Of a stretch of 64,000 nt of DNA, positions 1 to 11,889 are shown piece after piece (the stretch's first letter is position 1; every line of letters begins with the position of its first letter). The stretch spans positions 482,478,252 through 482,542,251 of the forward strand of contig NC_085137.1 of NCBI RefSeq assembly GCF_035046485.1. Reading direction: 5' to 3'. Source of the stretch: Aedes albopictus. Lineage: Eukaryota > Arthropoda > Insecta > Diptera > Culicidae. Made by a program: the position numbers and the translations under genes. Under the pieces are notes generated by a model. The model ran no database searches, was not told the origin of the DNA, and was given only the letters and a program-made list of their open reading frames with translations.

Positions 1-10
1 GAAACTTTGC

Positions 11-167
11 CGAATAACATTGGGGTCGGAAACATATACCAAAGTCGTGAGCGAGCTGTGAAGGCAACTCTCCACGCGGTGAATGTAAATTACATTCACG
101 CTGTGGAGAATTGCCTTCACAGCTCGCTCACGACTTTGGTATGCGTGTGCGACCCCAATGTTATTCG
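11..167. repeat. Foldback MITE-like palindrome
   Basis: Two arms of about 78 bp are inverted copies centred on base 89. The outer end reads cgaataacattggggtcg on the left and its complement at 150-167. The arms differ by a few substitutions. There is no coding potential. This is a full-length foldback element of unknown superfamily; target duplication is not clear. Confidence 0.85.
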
Positions 168-289
168 ACAAACTTTCAGATAAAACTACAAGGTTAAATT
201 CATTCATACATTGTTTTTCGATAGCATGCTTCTGAACTGAGATAATAGCAAGTGAATGTAAATCTTTGCAAATGAATGGTCGCACCCTT

Positions 290-760
290 GCCCAAAGGAA
301 TTGTGGGACGAGTCATTCAAGGAATTCCTGGAATTATCATTCAAGGAATTTGGCCTGGAAACATTAGAGGATTTCCCAAAAGAAATTCCTGAAATGATTT
401 CTCAACGAATCCGTGGATAAAATCTCGTTTAAATGTCTGAAGAAACTGCAAATGAGCTTCGTCGAATATTTGGAAAAAAAAATCTTTAAAAGCATTCCCC
501 AACGAATCCCATGAGAAGTATTACCAGAGATTTCTTCTAAGAATTCTGAAATGACTTCCAGGAGGAAATCCCTGATAGAAAGAAATTGCTTTGGAAAAAC
601 TTGCCTGAGTATTTATTGAGAAATTTCGACAGAATGAACTTCTGGCGATGTTTCCTAACATTTTCTGAAAGGATTTTCAAAAGAACTCCTGAAGAAAATT
701 CCCGAAAGAAATTTTGAGAAGAATTTCCAAGAGAATCCCTGTGTTATTTTTGTGGAGAAC
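290..760. repeat. Degenerate GGAATTCC-type short repeats
   Basis: The stretch is built from diverged blocks such as 'aaggaattcctgg' and 'gaaattcctgaa', the same low-complexity family as at 25.5-27.6 kb and 34.8-38.1 kb. No exact period can be recovered and no gene is seen. Bases 761-1160 that follow show nothing recognisable. Confidence 0.6.
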
Positions 761-1166
761 GAAATTGTTCTTTGGTAGCTCAATTGTCATGTTATGATGA
801 ATGGAATGGTCCTTTGTGGTAGAATTCACATTATGTGGTGAACACAATGCAATGTTATGATGACGAAATCGTCTTTATGTTTAGGTGATAACGAACTATT
901 AGAAATGGCGGAATCGTTGGTTCATTTGTTGTTGTTCATTGAAACATTTTAAAAGCTAACAAAATTGTTCTTATTGGGTGGTTAAATGACCATGTATTTA
1001 TGGTTTGCAATACATGATTGATTTTGGATGTTTTCTAGATGAGGCTCTCTAAAAAAATGTGTACGAAGGTGGTTTAGAACCCAGTGAGATTGTCATATCG
1101 AAATTATTGCAAAATACTTGCTCATGTGAGTGTACGAGCTGATTTAAAATTTGTGTAAGTCTTGTG

Positions 1167-1372
1167 TGACCGGCATGGGACAACATGTCTAAAGGTCCTA
1201 TCTGCAGGTTTCCCTCTTTTTCGTTAATATCTCAGTTGTTTATTTGTATTATGATTGTCTCCTTGCATAGAACGATGGTCAAAACAATCTGCTCTTGATT
1301 TGTTAATTGAAAGAGACAATGAACAAAGAGAGCCTCTCAAATACAGATAGGACCTATGGAAATGTTTGGCCA
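1167..1372. repeat. Possible short foldback element
   Basis: The motif aggtcctatctg at about 1193 recurs inverted as cagataggacct at about 1343, with weaker matching outwards to both ends. The interior is unique. Decayed MITE is the likely reading, but ends and target duplication are uncertain. Confidence 0.45.
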
Positions 1373-1616
1373 GAAATGAGTAGGTCACACATATTTCTTG
1401 TGCTTAGCCGTTGGCAACTTAAACCCCCCCCCCTTCATTACCGGTGCTCTATACACTAGGCGCCCCACCGACTTTTGCCGAAATTGGGAAAACCCCTCCT
1501 TTGGCGCCACTTCTGTGCACGGGCCTGATCTAAGGCATGTGGAAAAAGTTATTGACTGAAAACAGAATGGCATGCCAACACTGTTTTACATGTAAGGAAT
1601 ATCAATAAATAATTTG

Positions 1617-1735
1617 TGGAGCGGACCTGGTGTGATGGTTAGAACACTTGACTATCACGCCGAGGCCCTGGGATCGAATCCCACTCCCGACTTGGTTAAA
1701 AATCTCGTTAATACAGATAATAATAAAAAAAATAA
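1617..1735 (+). mobile_element. tRNA-derived SINE, short copy
   Basis: A tRNA-like head carries an A box (tggtgtgatggttagaac) and a B box (gggatcgaatccc). It is followed by ttaaaaatctcgttaat and an AAT/A-rich tail. The same head and the same 3' motif occur on the minus strand at 52865-53216, and the 3' motif alone at about 41190. The acceptor ends do not pair, so this is not a functional tRNA gene. Confidence 0.75.
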
Positions 1736-2097
1736 AATCTCGTCATTTTATCGATAGGGTGAGGCTTAATAACTTTTTCCACGAACGTCGCATCGGTTTG
1801 CGGTTTTTGGAGGTCTTATTCCTCGTAAAGTTTTCTACAGAAATAATTCATTGACTTTTTTCTAGGGATCTAGGCGTGACTCCTAGCGAGTTTTCTTTGC
1901 AGAAGTAAAATTTCCTTATAGTTAATCGTATGAAAAACTAAGAGTGGCGAGCGCTTAAATATAGTTTTTCCGATCGATCTGAAACTGTGCACAGTTGATA
2001 TGGGACCAAAGCGGAACTGAAAAACTATATAGGAGTTAGAGTTTCTCCATTTTTTGTATTTTTCCATACATACGGTGTTCCAGACTAATGGATAACG

Positions 2098-2226
2098 TAG
2101 GCACCAACAACCATGCGCCTCCATGTGCGTCTCAGTTTCCTTGGAAACACTAGGCGGCTGATAATACAATCACCAGAAACCTTAATTGCGAGCAAAAAAA
2201 AAACCGGAAGTTGAAAATTGTCATGG
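2098..2226 (+). repeat. Dispersed repeat, copy 1
   Basis: This segment matches 4550-4680 in the same orientation: 'accatgcgcctccatgtg', a shared 'ttggaaacact', 'aatcaccagaaa' and 'ccggaagttg'. The family is not identified. Confidence 0.7.
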
Positions 2227-2241
2227 GGGGGGGGGGGGGGG
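2225..2241 (+). repeat. Poly-G run
   Basis: Seventeen consecutive G residues follow the dispersed repeat. The length could be affected by sequencing error, and a G-quadruplex is possible. Confidence 0.9.
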
Positions 2242-2285
2242 TTTTGGTTGGTGGTATTTTCGGGGAGTTGGTGCCTGGTTAGCTC

Positions 2286-2409
2286 TTAACCCTAAAAGGA
2301 ATACCTTCATGGCCTCAGTTTCGTCACCTCGCTGAGTGTGTTCCATCAAAGACGAGCTCTGCAAGGCGCCTGGGGTCCAATGGACCCCAGGTATCCCTTT
2401 TAGGGTTAA
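2286..2409. mobile_element. TTAA-bounded MITE (124 bp with TTAA)
   Basis: TTAA stands at both ends (2286-2289 and 2406-2409). The inverted termini read CCCTAAAAGGRATACC and there is a central palindrome ggggtcca/tggacccc. The TTAA duplication suggests mobilisation by a piggyBac-type transposase. The same terminal pattern occurs at 37139-37229 and 63281-63753. Confidence 0.8.
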
Positions 2410-4160
2410 ATAAGCATCACGGAGATTTCAGCGGCGCTTTAAAGCGTTTCTTAAACGTTTCAGTGGATTTCAGAAGAGATTCAAGACGTTCCAGACTGTT
2501 TGCGATTGTAGATCCGATGACCTATACTCAAGGGAGCTCTTAGGGATTCTTACACAAACATTGAGCTTACCACTTGTCAGCACAAAGTGGCATGATGCTG
2601 TGTAAGCATGACTTTTATTCAATCATTTAAGTACACAATTTATGCATATAGATTCGATGACTTATGCCCAAGAAAGTTCTTAGGAAACCGTATACAGTCC
2701 CAAACCAACCCCACCCCTCCTCATTGCTCCCGCCTGAGTACGCCCTGAACTCCCCTTAACTCCACTTTCAACTCAATTCTTAAACCTTATCTCTAATCTA
2801 AAACACTCCAACTGCTCTGAACACCTAAATAGATTTTACCTTAATGGATTCGACCTAAATGGAGGTTTGAGTGTATTTGTCATAGGAGACAAACACATAG
2901 CTGGATTTTAGTGGAATAGTTTGGTGGAATCTAGTTAAAAGATATTCTTATACTAAATATGGAGGTGCTGACGTACACTAAGCCCTGTACCATTTGGGAC
3001 GATGTGATGACTAAATATAAAAGACACCTCTCTCATTTCGCGCAGTGTACTCTCAATATCGTCATCCCACCCAACAAGGGAGTTAGCGTGGCTAATCGCG
3101 GGAACAAAACTGCAAAACATTCTTCCCCGGGAGGAGCTGCTGGACTCTTTCCATTCCCGGTGGGACCCGGGACTATAGATACCTATTGGCAGAAGAAGAT
3201 GGTGTGAGACAAACCGTCCAAATATCACTTGCTCGACTTGTTTTCCCTCGAGTGCAACGACGTCTGTCTGTGCCTAAGCAAAGCCATAGCCGGGAACAAA
3301 TCGGGAGTCTCCTGTGTCTCCCGATTCCAGAATCCAGGCGACGGACGACGCAGCGTTCCAGAATGTTTGAATTTTTATTACCCAAATGGTTGTTGGCCGG
3401 ACAAACCAGCTGCCGAAACCAAAATAAACGAAGGACTTTGCGTTGATTGACCTTTCTTCCTCGATTATCGGGCTTTTCAGCGGCAGGGCGTTGAGTGAAG
3501 CCCACCCGATTGATTGATTCAAATTGCCACTGCCGAACAAACAGCCAGCTTGTTGAGTGTTCTTTGTGGATTTTGGTTGAATTATAAATCATACTCATTT
3601 AGCTTCACCCCGCCAATTGAATGGGTTTCCCCGATTAATCGCCCAATTTGGCTCCAATGCGGTAGCCAAACAGGTGAAATAGTTGAGACATACAACGACC
3701 GCCGGAACGATGACGGCGATCGGTAAATGGCACTATTCTGTCGAGTCACATGACTGGATGGCTCTATTCTATTTGGACAGCGTGTATTGGAGTGCCGGCT
3801 GTCTGCTGTGACATTAATCATGGATTAAACATTCAAACTACCTTTACGACGGAGAAACCTAGATATGTCTGCCTGCTGTAGGTGAAATATCGTTGTCATC
3901 TCCTGCCTGCGGTGGATCGTGACACTGACTGAAGCGATGGTTGTCTTCCGAAAGTAAATGATATGCAAAGCTCAGAGGAAGGAGGTTGTTGTTCTATTAT
4001 TGGTTTTGGTTCAATTCAATGAAACACGTTATTTTCCGGTTATTTGATGGTACAAATTCAGAAGAAAATGCAATGTGAAGAAGATGCTAATACAGAAGCA
4101 CTGATCGATCAGCATGGAAGCTAGCGATATGCAAACATTTTAGGACGTTTTCATTAATAG
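2410..4160. other. No gene or repeat recognised
   Basis: The part from 2950 to 3900 has more even base composition than its neighbours and several overlapping short open frames on both strands. None has a recognisable domain, a signal peptide or a convincing start or splice context. It may be unique intergenic DNA. Confidence 0.4.
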
Positions 4161-4161
4161 G

Positions 4162-4835
4162 GTCAAATGGGGTAAAATGCCATTTTTCAAACTTTCACCG
4201 TTTTCAATGATAATTAGCCTCATTTGTTAGGCTTTCAAAATGGTAACAGTAACTAGACAATATTTGCTCGATACTTCAGCAAAAATATTCACTAAACTAT
4301 TGCACTTTCATCGATTTTTAGCGATTTCAAAAACTGATTCGTAAAACGGAAGTGGTGCAAAAAGACCTGCTGCCATGGGGTAAGATGCCACTTCATAAAA
4401 ACATTCAAAAATTACGTCCATCAGTTTCGGGGCATTTCCGCTCCTTTTCCTCCCTCTGTCCGCCTTTTTCGTATACTCAATAAATAGAGTGTTACCCCCC
4501 TCCCCGCAAAGCGATGATCGTAATGTTTGAACGACCCCTAACATGGTAAGCGTAGACAACAACAACCATGCGTCTCCATGTGTGCCTCATTCTCGTTGGA
4601 AACACTTGGCTGGTAATAAAATCACCAGAAAACCTTAATTGCAAGCACGAAAAACCGGAAGTTGCCAATTTTCATTGGGAAATCAAAAGATTTTTCTTGG
4701 GTTTGGTGGCCTAGCTTCTAGAAGAATGTTCGATGCAAACATATCTTGACACCATTCACCTATAGTAATGATCAAGTCCCATTCAGGAATGATTTTATGA
4801 GTTGGGCCATTTTACCCCATCTTGGCATTTTGGAC
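4162..4835. repeat. Possible element with inverted ggggtaaaatgcc ends
   Basis: 'atggggtaaaatgcc' near 4168 is repeated inverted as 'ggccattttaccccat' near 4807, with a further internal copy ('ggggtaagatgcc') at about 4377. Copy 2 of the dispersed repeat (4550-4680) lies inside. Boundaries are approximate. Confidence 0.45.
4550..4680 (+). repeat. Dispersed repeat, copy 2
   Basis: Direct-orientation match to 2098-2226 across about 130 bases with scattered substitutions and small indels. It is nested in the 4162-4835 repeat. Confidence 0.7.
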
Positions 4836-4839
4836 TTAG

Positions 4840-6330
4840 TTCCCCTACATCAAATTCCAAGTGATGTTTTCTTCTTCTTTCCATAAAATGTAAGCTCTGC
4901 ATAAAACATATGTTATGATTGATTAACCCGCATTTCATATGAAAACAATTTCAGCTATCATCACTCATTCCAACTGAATCTTTCTCCTTTCCTTGCTGTC
5001 TGTCACATAAAACCATTTCAAATCCCTTTTCAAGATTCGTCGCCCTGACGGATTATTTCGGTCCCATCAAGTTCGCGTACAATCGATAACCGAGCGTATA
5101 ATATTTCGTTTTCTGGTTTGATACGTTTTTTATGCGGGGTTGCGAATTTGAACTTGTTGTCAATTTGAAATTGAAATTGTTGCGAATTTGAACAGTTATG
5201 CAGTCTAACGGTATAATTTCTCTTTGATTCATTCGCCTTGCCCAAACGGGTTATTCAAATCCCAACTTTGGCAAATGATTTATGAGTACACAGACATGAC
5301 TTTAACCGACCGCTTTCCGGACTGCTCATCTACTCCCATCTCGCAGAAATGTAATCATTCTGATTTTCGCGTACACACGACAATTTTCTACTCGCTTCGT
5401 CATCTTTACGTATACCCTGGCAGAACACAGTTTTCAGATATGAATAACCTTGGGATGAGTTCTGCAAACGGTAAACAACCGGACACAAATGATGGGAAGA
5501 GTGGATTGGCGCTGAACTCGGGAGCGATTCGTGTGCTCGTTTAATGCATATTCATGAGATTGATTGAAATAGGACCGTCGTGACGACGACGATACCATCC
5601 ATGGAAGGAAATTACAGATCCCAAAATTTGGCTTTATGGCATTAGCGTTGTTTAATTGATGTTGTTGATGCTGTTTGTTGCGTGACACACGCGCGATCTG
5701 TATGAATCAGACCGAAAATATTATTCGGCGAATTTAAACAGCAATTTAGGGAATTCTCCAAATCAGTCAGACTAAGGGCCATACAATTAATCATCGCCCA
5801 ACGATGAGTTCAAAGTTCACGCTTACTATCTTTTGTCCGCTAAAAACCATTCATATATTGATCATATTCCAACATCTTCTTTCTGAGGTGGATACCGGAA
5901 TGATTCTGACGAACAGAGTCTGAGTCGTCAAATATCAACCGGAGGTTGATAAACCGATTTGAAAATTAATGATTACCGGTTCCTGTTTTGTTCTTGGCTT
6001 TGAGTAAAGCACGATCAGTAGAATGACTTTTGAACGATTTGCAAGTTAGCAGAGTGTTAAGATTAAAAGCGACCAAATAATCGGAAATGAACTTTCTGTA
6101 CGAGGAAAACTTCTTTTCACACTCAGTGAATAAACACCATCGATGCAAAATGGCGTGAGAAATCATTTATACGGGCTATTTAATTCTATTGAATTAAATT
6201 TGCTCCGATTCTAACCGGTGTAGGAAATTGTAGCCAGTCATACAATCACAACAAACAAACATACATTTCTTGACGCAACATCAAAATTAGGATAACACCA
6301 ATAATAATATGCCACAATACTCAGTTTGTG
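4840..6330. other. No gene or repeat recognised
   Basis: Only short open frames lacking recognisable domains are seen. The sequence is mostly AT-rich intergenic DNA. Confidence 0.4.
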
Positions 6331-6339
6331 GCTGACGTT

Positions 6340-7560
6340 CTTCATCGTCGGTCACGTCCAATATTTGCAATCACGCTCCACCTGGTTTGCAAATCGTGCT
6401 CTCTGCGCTTCACGCCTTCTTTTGCTATCCGGATAAGTAACGAATAGAGTTTACTGTCAGGTATTCTTGTAACATATCCTGCCCATCGTATAATTCCGGC
6501 TTTGGTCACATTCTGGAAGCTGAGTTCGCTGTAGAGGGCTGTGAGCTCGTGGTTCATTATTCTCCGTCACACACCGTTGTCTTGCATACCATCGAAGGTT
6601 TTTCTTGGCACGCGTCGCTCGAAAATCCGTGTGCTTGAAGAGTCACTAGGCCTGTGACCTGTCTCTGTCTCCACTCGTTATCATGTATATACTTCGTCTT
6701 AATAGAGTTAATCGTCAAGCCTATCCTCGCTGTCTCTCTCTTCAGATTTTCCTGCACTGCCCTACGATAGATGTCAATGAGATCAATATCGTCCGCAAAG
6801 ACGAGGAGCATGTGCGATCGTGTGATGATGGTGCACGCCAGACCTCCTAATCGCTCCTTCGAGTGCAATGTTGAGCAGCAAATTTGAAAAAAACATCACC
6901 CTGCTTCAATCCATCCAAGGTCACAAACGAGGTAGACACTTCGTCTCGCGACAATATCTTATATGATGAATTTAAAACGCTAATCCCTCTGTAATTGGCA
7001 CACTCTTAAGCTGCTAGTACACAGGGTCAAATATTTGTCCAAAAAGAAACCAATGCTCAAACATCTTGTTTGACTCGATCGAATTTTCATTAGTGTCAAA
7101 CTGATGTTGTTTCTTGAGTTCTTTCCTTGTCAAATATTTGACCCTGTGTACTACTGGCCTTAGTATGTGAGGCCATCCAACCAGCTGATAGGTAATTCTT
7201 TATTCTCTCAAATCTTTACAATAATCTGATGGATAGATTGACGTAACTACTCGCTCGTCGTGTTTAAGAAGTTCGACCGGGATCTCGTCTTTTCTAGCAG
7301 CCTCGAGACTCGTTTCTCTGCTGCTCTTGTCACCCTGATTCGCTCCCTGTTGAACTGGGTACCGGCCACTTGCATTCGACTTCGGGCGGCATTGTCGTTC
7401 GTTACTCGTTGACACTCCTTGTCGAACCAACCATTACGTTGGCGTCGCTAAGCTGTTGTTGTCACTACGTCATAAATCCCCATAAACTGTTAACATCTCC
7501 AGATCCGTTGGTCTCTCATAGAGGTTCAAATGTATGCCTGCCTTTTTTGTAGATGTAGTT
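6340..7560 (-). pseudogene. Decayed RTE-type LINE relic, RT and C-terminal part
   Basis: Reading on the minus strand, pieces of an RTE-like polyprotein follow in order: a linker fragment (about 7430-7200, with IPVELLKHDERVV), a reverse transcriptase fragment with the catalytic FADDIDLI motif near 6781-6806, the downstream IGLTINSIKTKYI block, and a C-terminal block with MNHELTALYSE and IIRWAGYVTRIPDS near 6557-6460. Frameshifts and stops separate all pieces. A 158-bp foldback (7006-7163) sits inside. It is probably the downstream part of the same relic as 8283-8803. Confidence 0.75.
7006..7163. mobile_element. Foldback MITE inside the RTE relic
   Basis: The inverted ends share agtacacagggtcaaatatttg, at about 7015 and complemented at about 7130-7152. 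About 100 bp of non-repeated interior separates them. Target duplication is unclear. Confidence 0.7.
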
Positions 7561-7775
7561 GTGAAACTGCGAGGAAAATATTTGCACTCTTACCCCGGAC
7601 GTTAGTTTTATCATTATTTACCCGTTTTACCCAATTCAATTGGGTAATATTTGCATATGCAATCTGAATAGCATTTGAATCGGCGTGCACTTTTGTGTGA
7701 GGAAAAAATCGCGCTAGTGTTCGTGTGTTGAAATGTCACTTATCTCTATATCCTCTCGTCCAGCTTCTGAGGGTA

Positions 7776-8202
7776 CTGTGCAGCTGAGACGAGACTCGCG
7801 AAGACGGTCTTCTTTTTTCCACTTTGTTATTTTTTTCTTCTTCCTATCAGTGTTGACATTATGTTTTGAGCTGGTGGTTCAAACACGTACGTGACCGCAT
7901 CACCTCACATGCAGTGTGACTGAATCCCATTCACGCACACAATCATGTTGAGGTGAAATTTTGCATCGCCAACAATCCCCAAGCAAAGTAATCATTGGAA
8001 TATTTTGTTTTCAATTTATTTTTGACAGTACAGGAGAAGAAAACGCTGCTCGGAGTGAATTTTGGCTTCAGAATTTATCTCGGATAGCAATACTTTCCTC
8101 GTTTTAGGTAACATAATCAAACGGGCAACAACTGACAGCTCAGTTGGGCTGCACTTGACGTTGCTTTTTTTCCTCTTCGCGAGTCTCGTCTCAGCTGTGC
8201 AG
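7776..8202. mobile_element. Foldback element, 427 bp
   Basis: Terminal inverted repeats of 29 bp differ at only two positions and contain cagctgagacgagactcgcg. The interior is not coding. It lies between the two parts of the decayed RTE relic. No clear target duplication was found. Confidence 0.8.
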
Positions 8203-8282
8203 CAATCCCTTCGGTATTGAAACGTATTGTTCTATTGTTCAATAACTCGTGACGCTGGATAATCGCGCCAGGATTTTTGCGG

Positions 8283-8803
8283 CCACAAGATAATGATGCT
8301 AGTCAATGTTCGGGCCTCTGTATGACCTCACATCTATGACGTCCGAAAAATGTCGCCCGTCTACCAGCACGTGATCTATCTGGGAGCAAGTTTCGCCAGA
8401 AGCGAAAGCCACAAGGCGCAGACTATTATCGTTGGTTGAAATTAAGGCTTTCTGTTCTGACAGGTCGAAACAGACTTTCTCTGCCGATCTGCGCATTTGC
8501 ATCTCCGATTACTATTTTGACATCTTGTTTCGAGCACTGTCCGTAGCCCTTATCAAGGCTCTCATAGAACTCATCCTTCATGTCATCGGGTTTATCGCTC
8601 GTTGGTGCATAGAGGTCGATCAGGCTGCAGTTGAAGAATTTGCCCCTCATCTTTAACGTTGAACCATTCGTCATTGAAATCATTGCCATCATCAAGAATT
8701 TAAAAGCAGTTTTCTCGTTCAAAACAAAAGATTTTGCCATGAAAATGTATTCACTGCATTCCACATGAGGAATAGAATACAGTGAATATATTTCCATGGT
8801 CAT
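8283..8803 (-). pseudogene. Decayed RTE-type LINE relic, endonuclease part
   Basis: On the minus strand the apurinic endonuclease domain typical of RTE LINEs is recognisable: KFFNCSLIDLYAPTSDKPDD, then VKIVIGDANAQIGRE, then QIDHVLVDGRHFSDVIDVRS and GPNID. The blocks occupy two frames (8803-8426 and 8502-8299), so there is at least one frameshift. Its orientation and order fit the 6340-7560 relic. Confidence 0.75.
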
Positions 8804-8936
8804 TGTTTTGATTTACAATGAAAAAACTGCTTTTCGTTTTCCGAAAAATGATGACGGATGCTTGAGCCTTAACACACATTCACCGTTCGAAATTCGCGTT
8901 CTTCGGTTTTGAGCCAGCGTATCTCCTGGATAGCTG

Positions 8937-8963
8937 CCATATTTATTTATTTATTTATTTATT
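8937..8963. repeat. (ATTT)n microsatellite
   Basis: About six to seven tandem ATTT units lie shortly downstream, on the minus strand, of the 3' end of the RTE LINE at 9.06-12.85 kb. Confidence 0.9.
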
Positions 8964-9079
8964 TCGTCAAACATACCGTAGATACAATTTCACTTACCTA
9001 TATCACTTAATAACTATATTCTATTATGTCTCAAAGACCTAAAATATTCTCTTAAATTTGTTCTTACTTACTTTACCAA

Positions 9080-11173
9080 TCAGGCTAAGGCCGGGGTGGC
9101 CTCTGCTGTACATAGTAGCCGTCTCCATTCCACTCGGTCCATGGCAGTTTGTCTCCAGTTCCGCACTCTGCGTAGGGTCCGCAGATCGTCCTCCACTTGG
9201 TCGACCCACCTAGCTCGCTGCGTTCCACATCTTCTTGTACCAGTCGGATGACTCTCGAGAACCATTTTAGTCGGGTTGCTATCCGACATCCTGATGACGT
9301 GACCTGCCCACCGTAGCCTCCCGATTTTCGCGGTATGGACGATGGTTGGTTCTCTCAGCAGCTGATGCAGCTCGTGATTCATTCGCCTTCTCCAAGTCCC
9401 GTCTTCCATCTGCACTCCGCCGTAGATGGTACGCAACACCTTCCGTTCGAAAACTCCAAGGGCGCACTGGTCCTCTGCACGTAGGGTCCATGTTTAGTGC
9501 CCATAGAGGACGACCGGTCTAATCAGCGTTTTGTAGATATTTACTTCGTGTTACGGCGAACTTTATTCGATCGTAGAGTTTTGCGGAGTCCAAAGTAAGC
9601 ACGATTTCCTGCCACAATGCGCCTCTGAATTTCTCTGCTGGTGTCGTTGTCGGCGGTCACCAGTGAGCCCAAGCACACGAATTCTTCAACCCCCTCGATT
9701 TTATCACCGTCGATATAAATTCGGGGTGGCGGGCGCGATGATTCCTCCCTGCAGCCCTTTGCCATCATGCACTTTGTCTTCAACACATTAATGACTAATC
9801 CGATCCGCCTGGCTTCACTTTTTAGTCAGATGTACGTTTCCGCCATCGTCTCAAATTTACGAGCAATAATATCAATATCATCAGCGAAACCAAGCAGCTG
9901 AACGAACTTCGTGAAAATCGTACCATTCGTGTTAATCCCCGCTCTCCTTATTACACCCTCTAAAGCAAGGTTGAACAGCAAGCACGAAAGACCATCACCT
10001 TACCGTAACCCTCTGCGAGATTCGAAGGGACTCGAGAGTGTTCCTGATACTCGAACTACGCACATCACTCGATCCATCGTCGCCTTGATCAACCGTATCA
10101 GTTTATCCGGGAATCCGTATTCGTGCATAATCTGCCATAGCTGTTCTCGATCGATTGTATCATACGCCGATTTGAAATCGATGAACAAGTGATGTGTGGG
10201 TACGTTGTATTCGCGGCATTTCTGCAACACCTGGCGGATGGCGAACATCTGGTCCGTTGTAGCGCGTTCACCCATAAATCCAGCCTGATATTGCCCCACG
10301 AACTCTCTTGCAATCGGCGATAGACGGCCGCATAAAATTTGGGAGAGTATCTTGTAGGCAGCGCTCAGTAGTGTGATCGCGTGATAGTTCCCGCAATCCA
10401 ACTTGTCGCCCTTTTTGTACATGGAACACAGGATACCTTCCATCCATTCCTCCGGTAATACTTCCTCCTCCCAAATCTTGGTAATGACCAAAGTGTAGTG
10501 CTCTCACCAGTGCTTCTCCACCGTATTTTAGAAGCTCGCTTGGTAGTTGATCTGCTCCAGCGGCTTTGTTGTTTTTCAACCGGCCAACCTCCTCCTCAAT
10601 CTCTTGGAGGTCAGGGGCCGGAAGTCTTTCGTCCTGTGCACATACTCCTAAATCTGTTACCACGCCACCTTCGGTACTTGCAACGTCGCCATTGAGGTGC
10701 TCATCGTAATGCTGCCGCCACCTCTCGACCACCTCACGCTCGCTCGTGAGAATATTCCCGTGATTATCTCGGCACATGTCGGCTTGTGGCACAAAGCCTT
10801 TGCGCGAGCGGTTCAGCTTCTCGTAGAACTTTTGTGTGTCCTTAGCGCGGTACAGCTCTTCCATCGCTTCGCGATCTCGTTCTTCCTGCTGGCGCTTCTT
10901 CATCCGGAAGACTGTCGTACCGTCGTACCAGTCGTTTCTGTGATTCGGAGTCGCGAAGCCTAGTGCTGTAGCCGAGGTACTACCTATGGCGGATCGGATG
11001 TCCCTCCAGCCATCTTCAAGTGTAGCTGCGCCAAGCTGCTCTTCCGTTGGTAGGGCCACTGCTAACTGCTGCGCGTAGTCTTGAGCCACTTCTACGTTAC
11101 GAAGTTGCTCGATGTTGAGCCGCGGCATTCGACTTCGACGCGTGGTGATAACTGTCGAAAGTTTTGAGCGCAT
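9080..11173 (-). pseudogene. RTE copy 1: linker, reverse transcriptase and C-terminal domain
   Basis: Minus-strand blocks in order are: SKLSTVITTRRSRMPRLN after the endonuclease (11173), KKRQQEERDREAMEELYRAK (about 10860), AAGADQLPSELLKYGGEALV, ILCSMYKKGDKLDCGNYHAI, then reverse transcriptase motif A in HHLFIDFKSAYDTIDR (about 10150-10190). The catalytic FADDIDII motif is at 9871-9895. Last come GVEEFVCLGSLVTADND and the C-terminal RRRMNHELHQLL and LRWAGHVIRMSDSNP with a RARWVDQVEDDL finish. Frameshifts occur near 10490/10268, 10000 and 9540. The enzyme would copy element RNA into DNA at a nicked target; this copy cannot make a complete protein. Confidence 0.85.
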
Positions 11174-11264
11174 GCATACAGCGACTAAGTAATAATCCGA
11201 ATCTATATTCGCACTGCAGTATATGCGAACAGTGGTTATATCCGAGAATAATTTACCGTCGATT

Positions 11265-11889
11265 CCCGAGCAGAAGAAAATAGCTAGAGAATAACTAACT
11301 CAGTTATGGAAAACCGAATACCTACAACCTGAATGAGGTATTAAGTAGCCCTGCATAAGAGGTAAAATACCTTAAATAATAACTGATGTGTATTCTGTGC
11401 ATAACGCGTGAATAATGAAATCAGGTATGGCAATACCGTCGTGCGGGGTGTCATTAGGCCAAAGTGGGGTGACATTGGGCCACCTTTCCGTACGTTTAGA
11501 ATACGCAGATAATGCATATTGTGTGCTAGACTACTAGAATACATAATTCTAAGATACTTTGCATCCACCATCGGATTATCTGACTTATATTGAATCCGTG
11601 GGATCGATGGACCAATGTTACCCTCTAGGCCCAATGTCACCCCGAACGACGGTACCTTAATAATAATCGGCGATTTTTCCATACAAATAGTGATTTTTCC
11701 ATAATTGAATAATACCTCAAGCAGTCCTCAACACCAAACCAATAACTCGTTGAGGTATTTTATTAATACCTACAACATACCAAAATAAGTTATTTTCAAT
11801 ACCTGGGTAACCGACCAATACCTAGTCTTGGTATGATACCTGACTTTGGTATGCTCCAGTTATGTGGCAGTTATTCATTCCTGCTCGGG
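11265..11889. mobile_element. MITE inserted in the RTE copy 1 endonuclease
   Basis: The ends are inverted: cccgagcag at 11265 and ctgctcggg at 11881-11889, with weaker matching for about 40 bp inward. The interior has repeated 'aatacct/aggtat' blocks. Endonuclease reading resumes on both sides (…IDSDYYLV below 11220 and QIDHVLT above 11890). A possible 2-bp TT duplication is not decisive. Confidence 0.7.
11436..11652. mobile_element. TA-flanked MITE nested in the 11265-11889 MITE
   Basis: The 217-bp element starts ccgtcgtgcggggtg and ends with the inverted caccccgaacgacgg, with TA on both sides (11434-11435, 11653-11654). This is Tc1/mariner-type duplication. The ends resemble those at 43527-43794 (CCGTCAACCC). 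Confidence 0.8.

Noticed and set aside
3173..3821. Several overlapping short frames on both strands
   Set aside because: No domain, signal or splice evidence; consistent with chance in a GC-balanced stretch.
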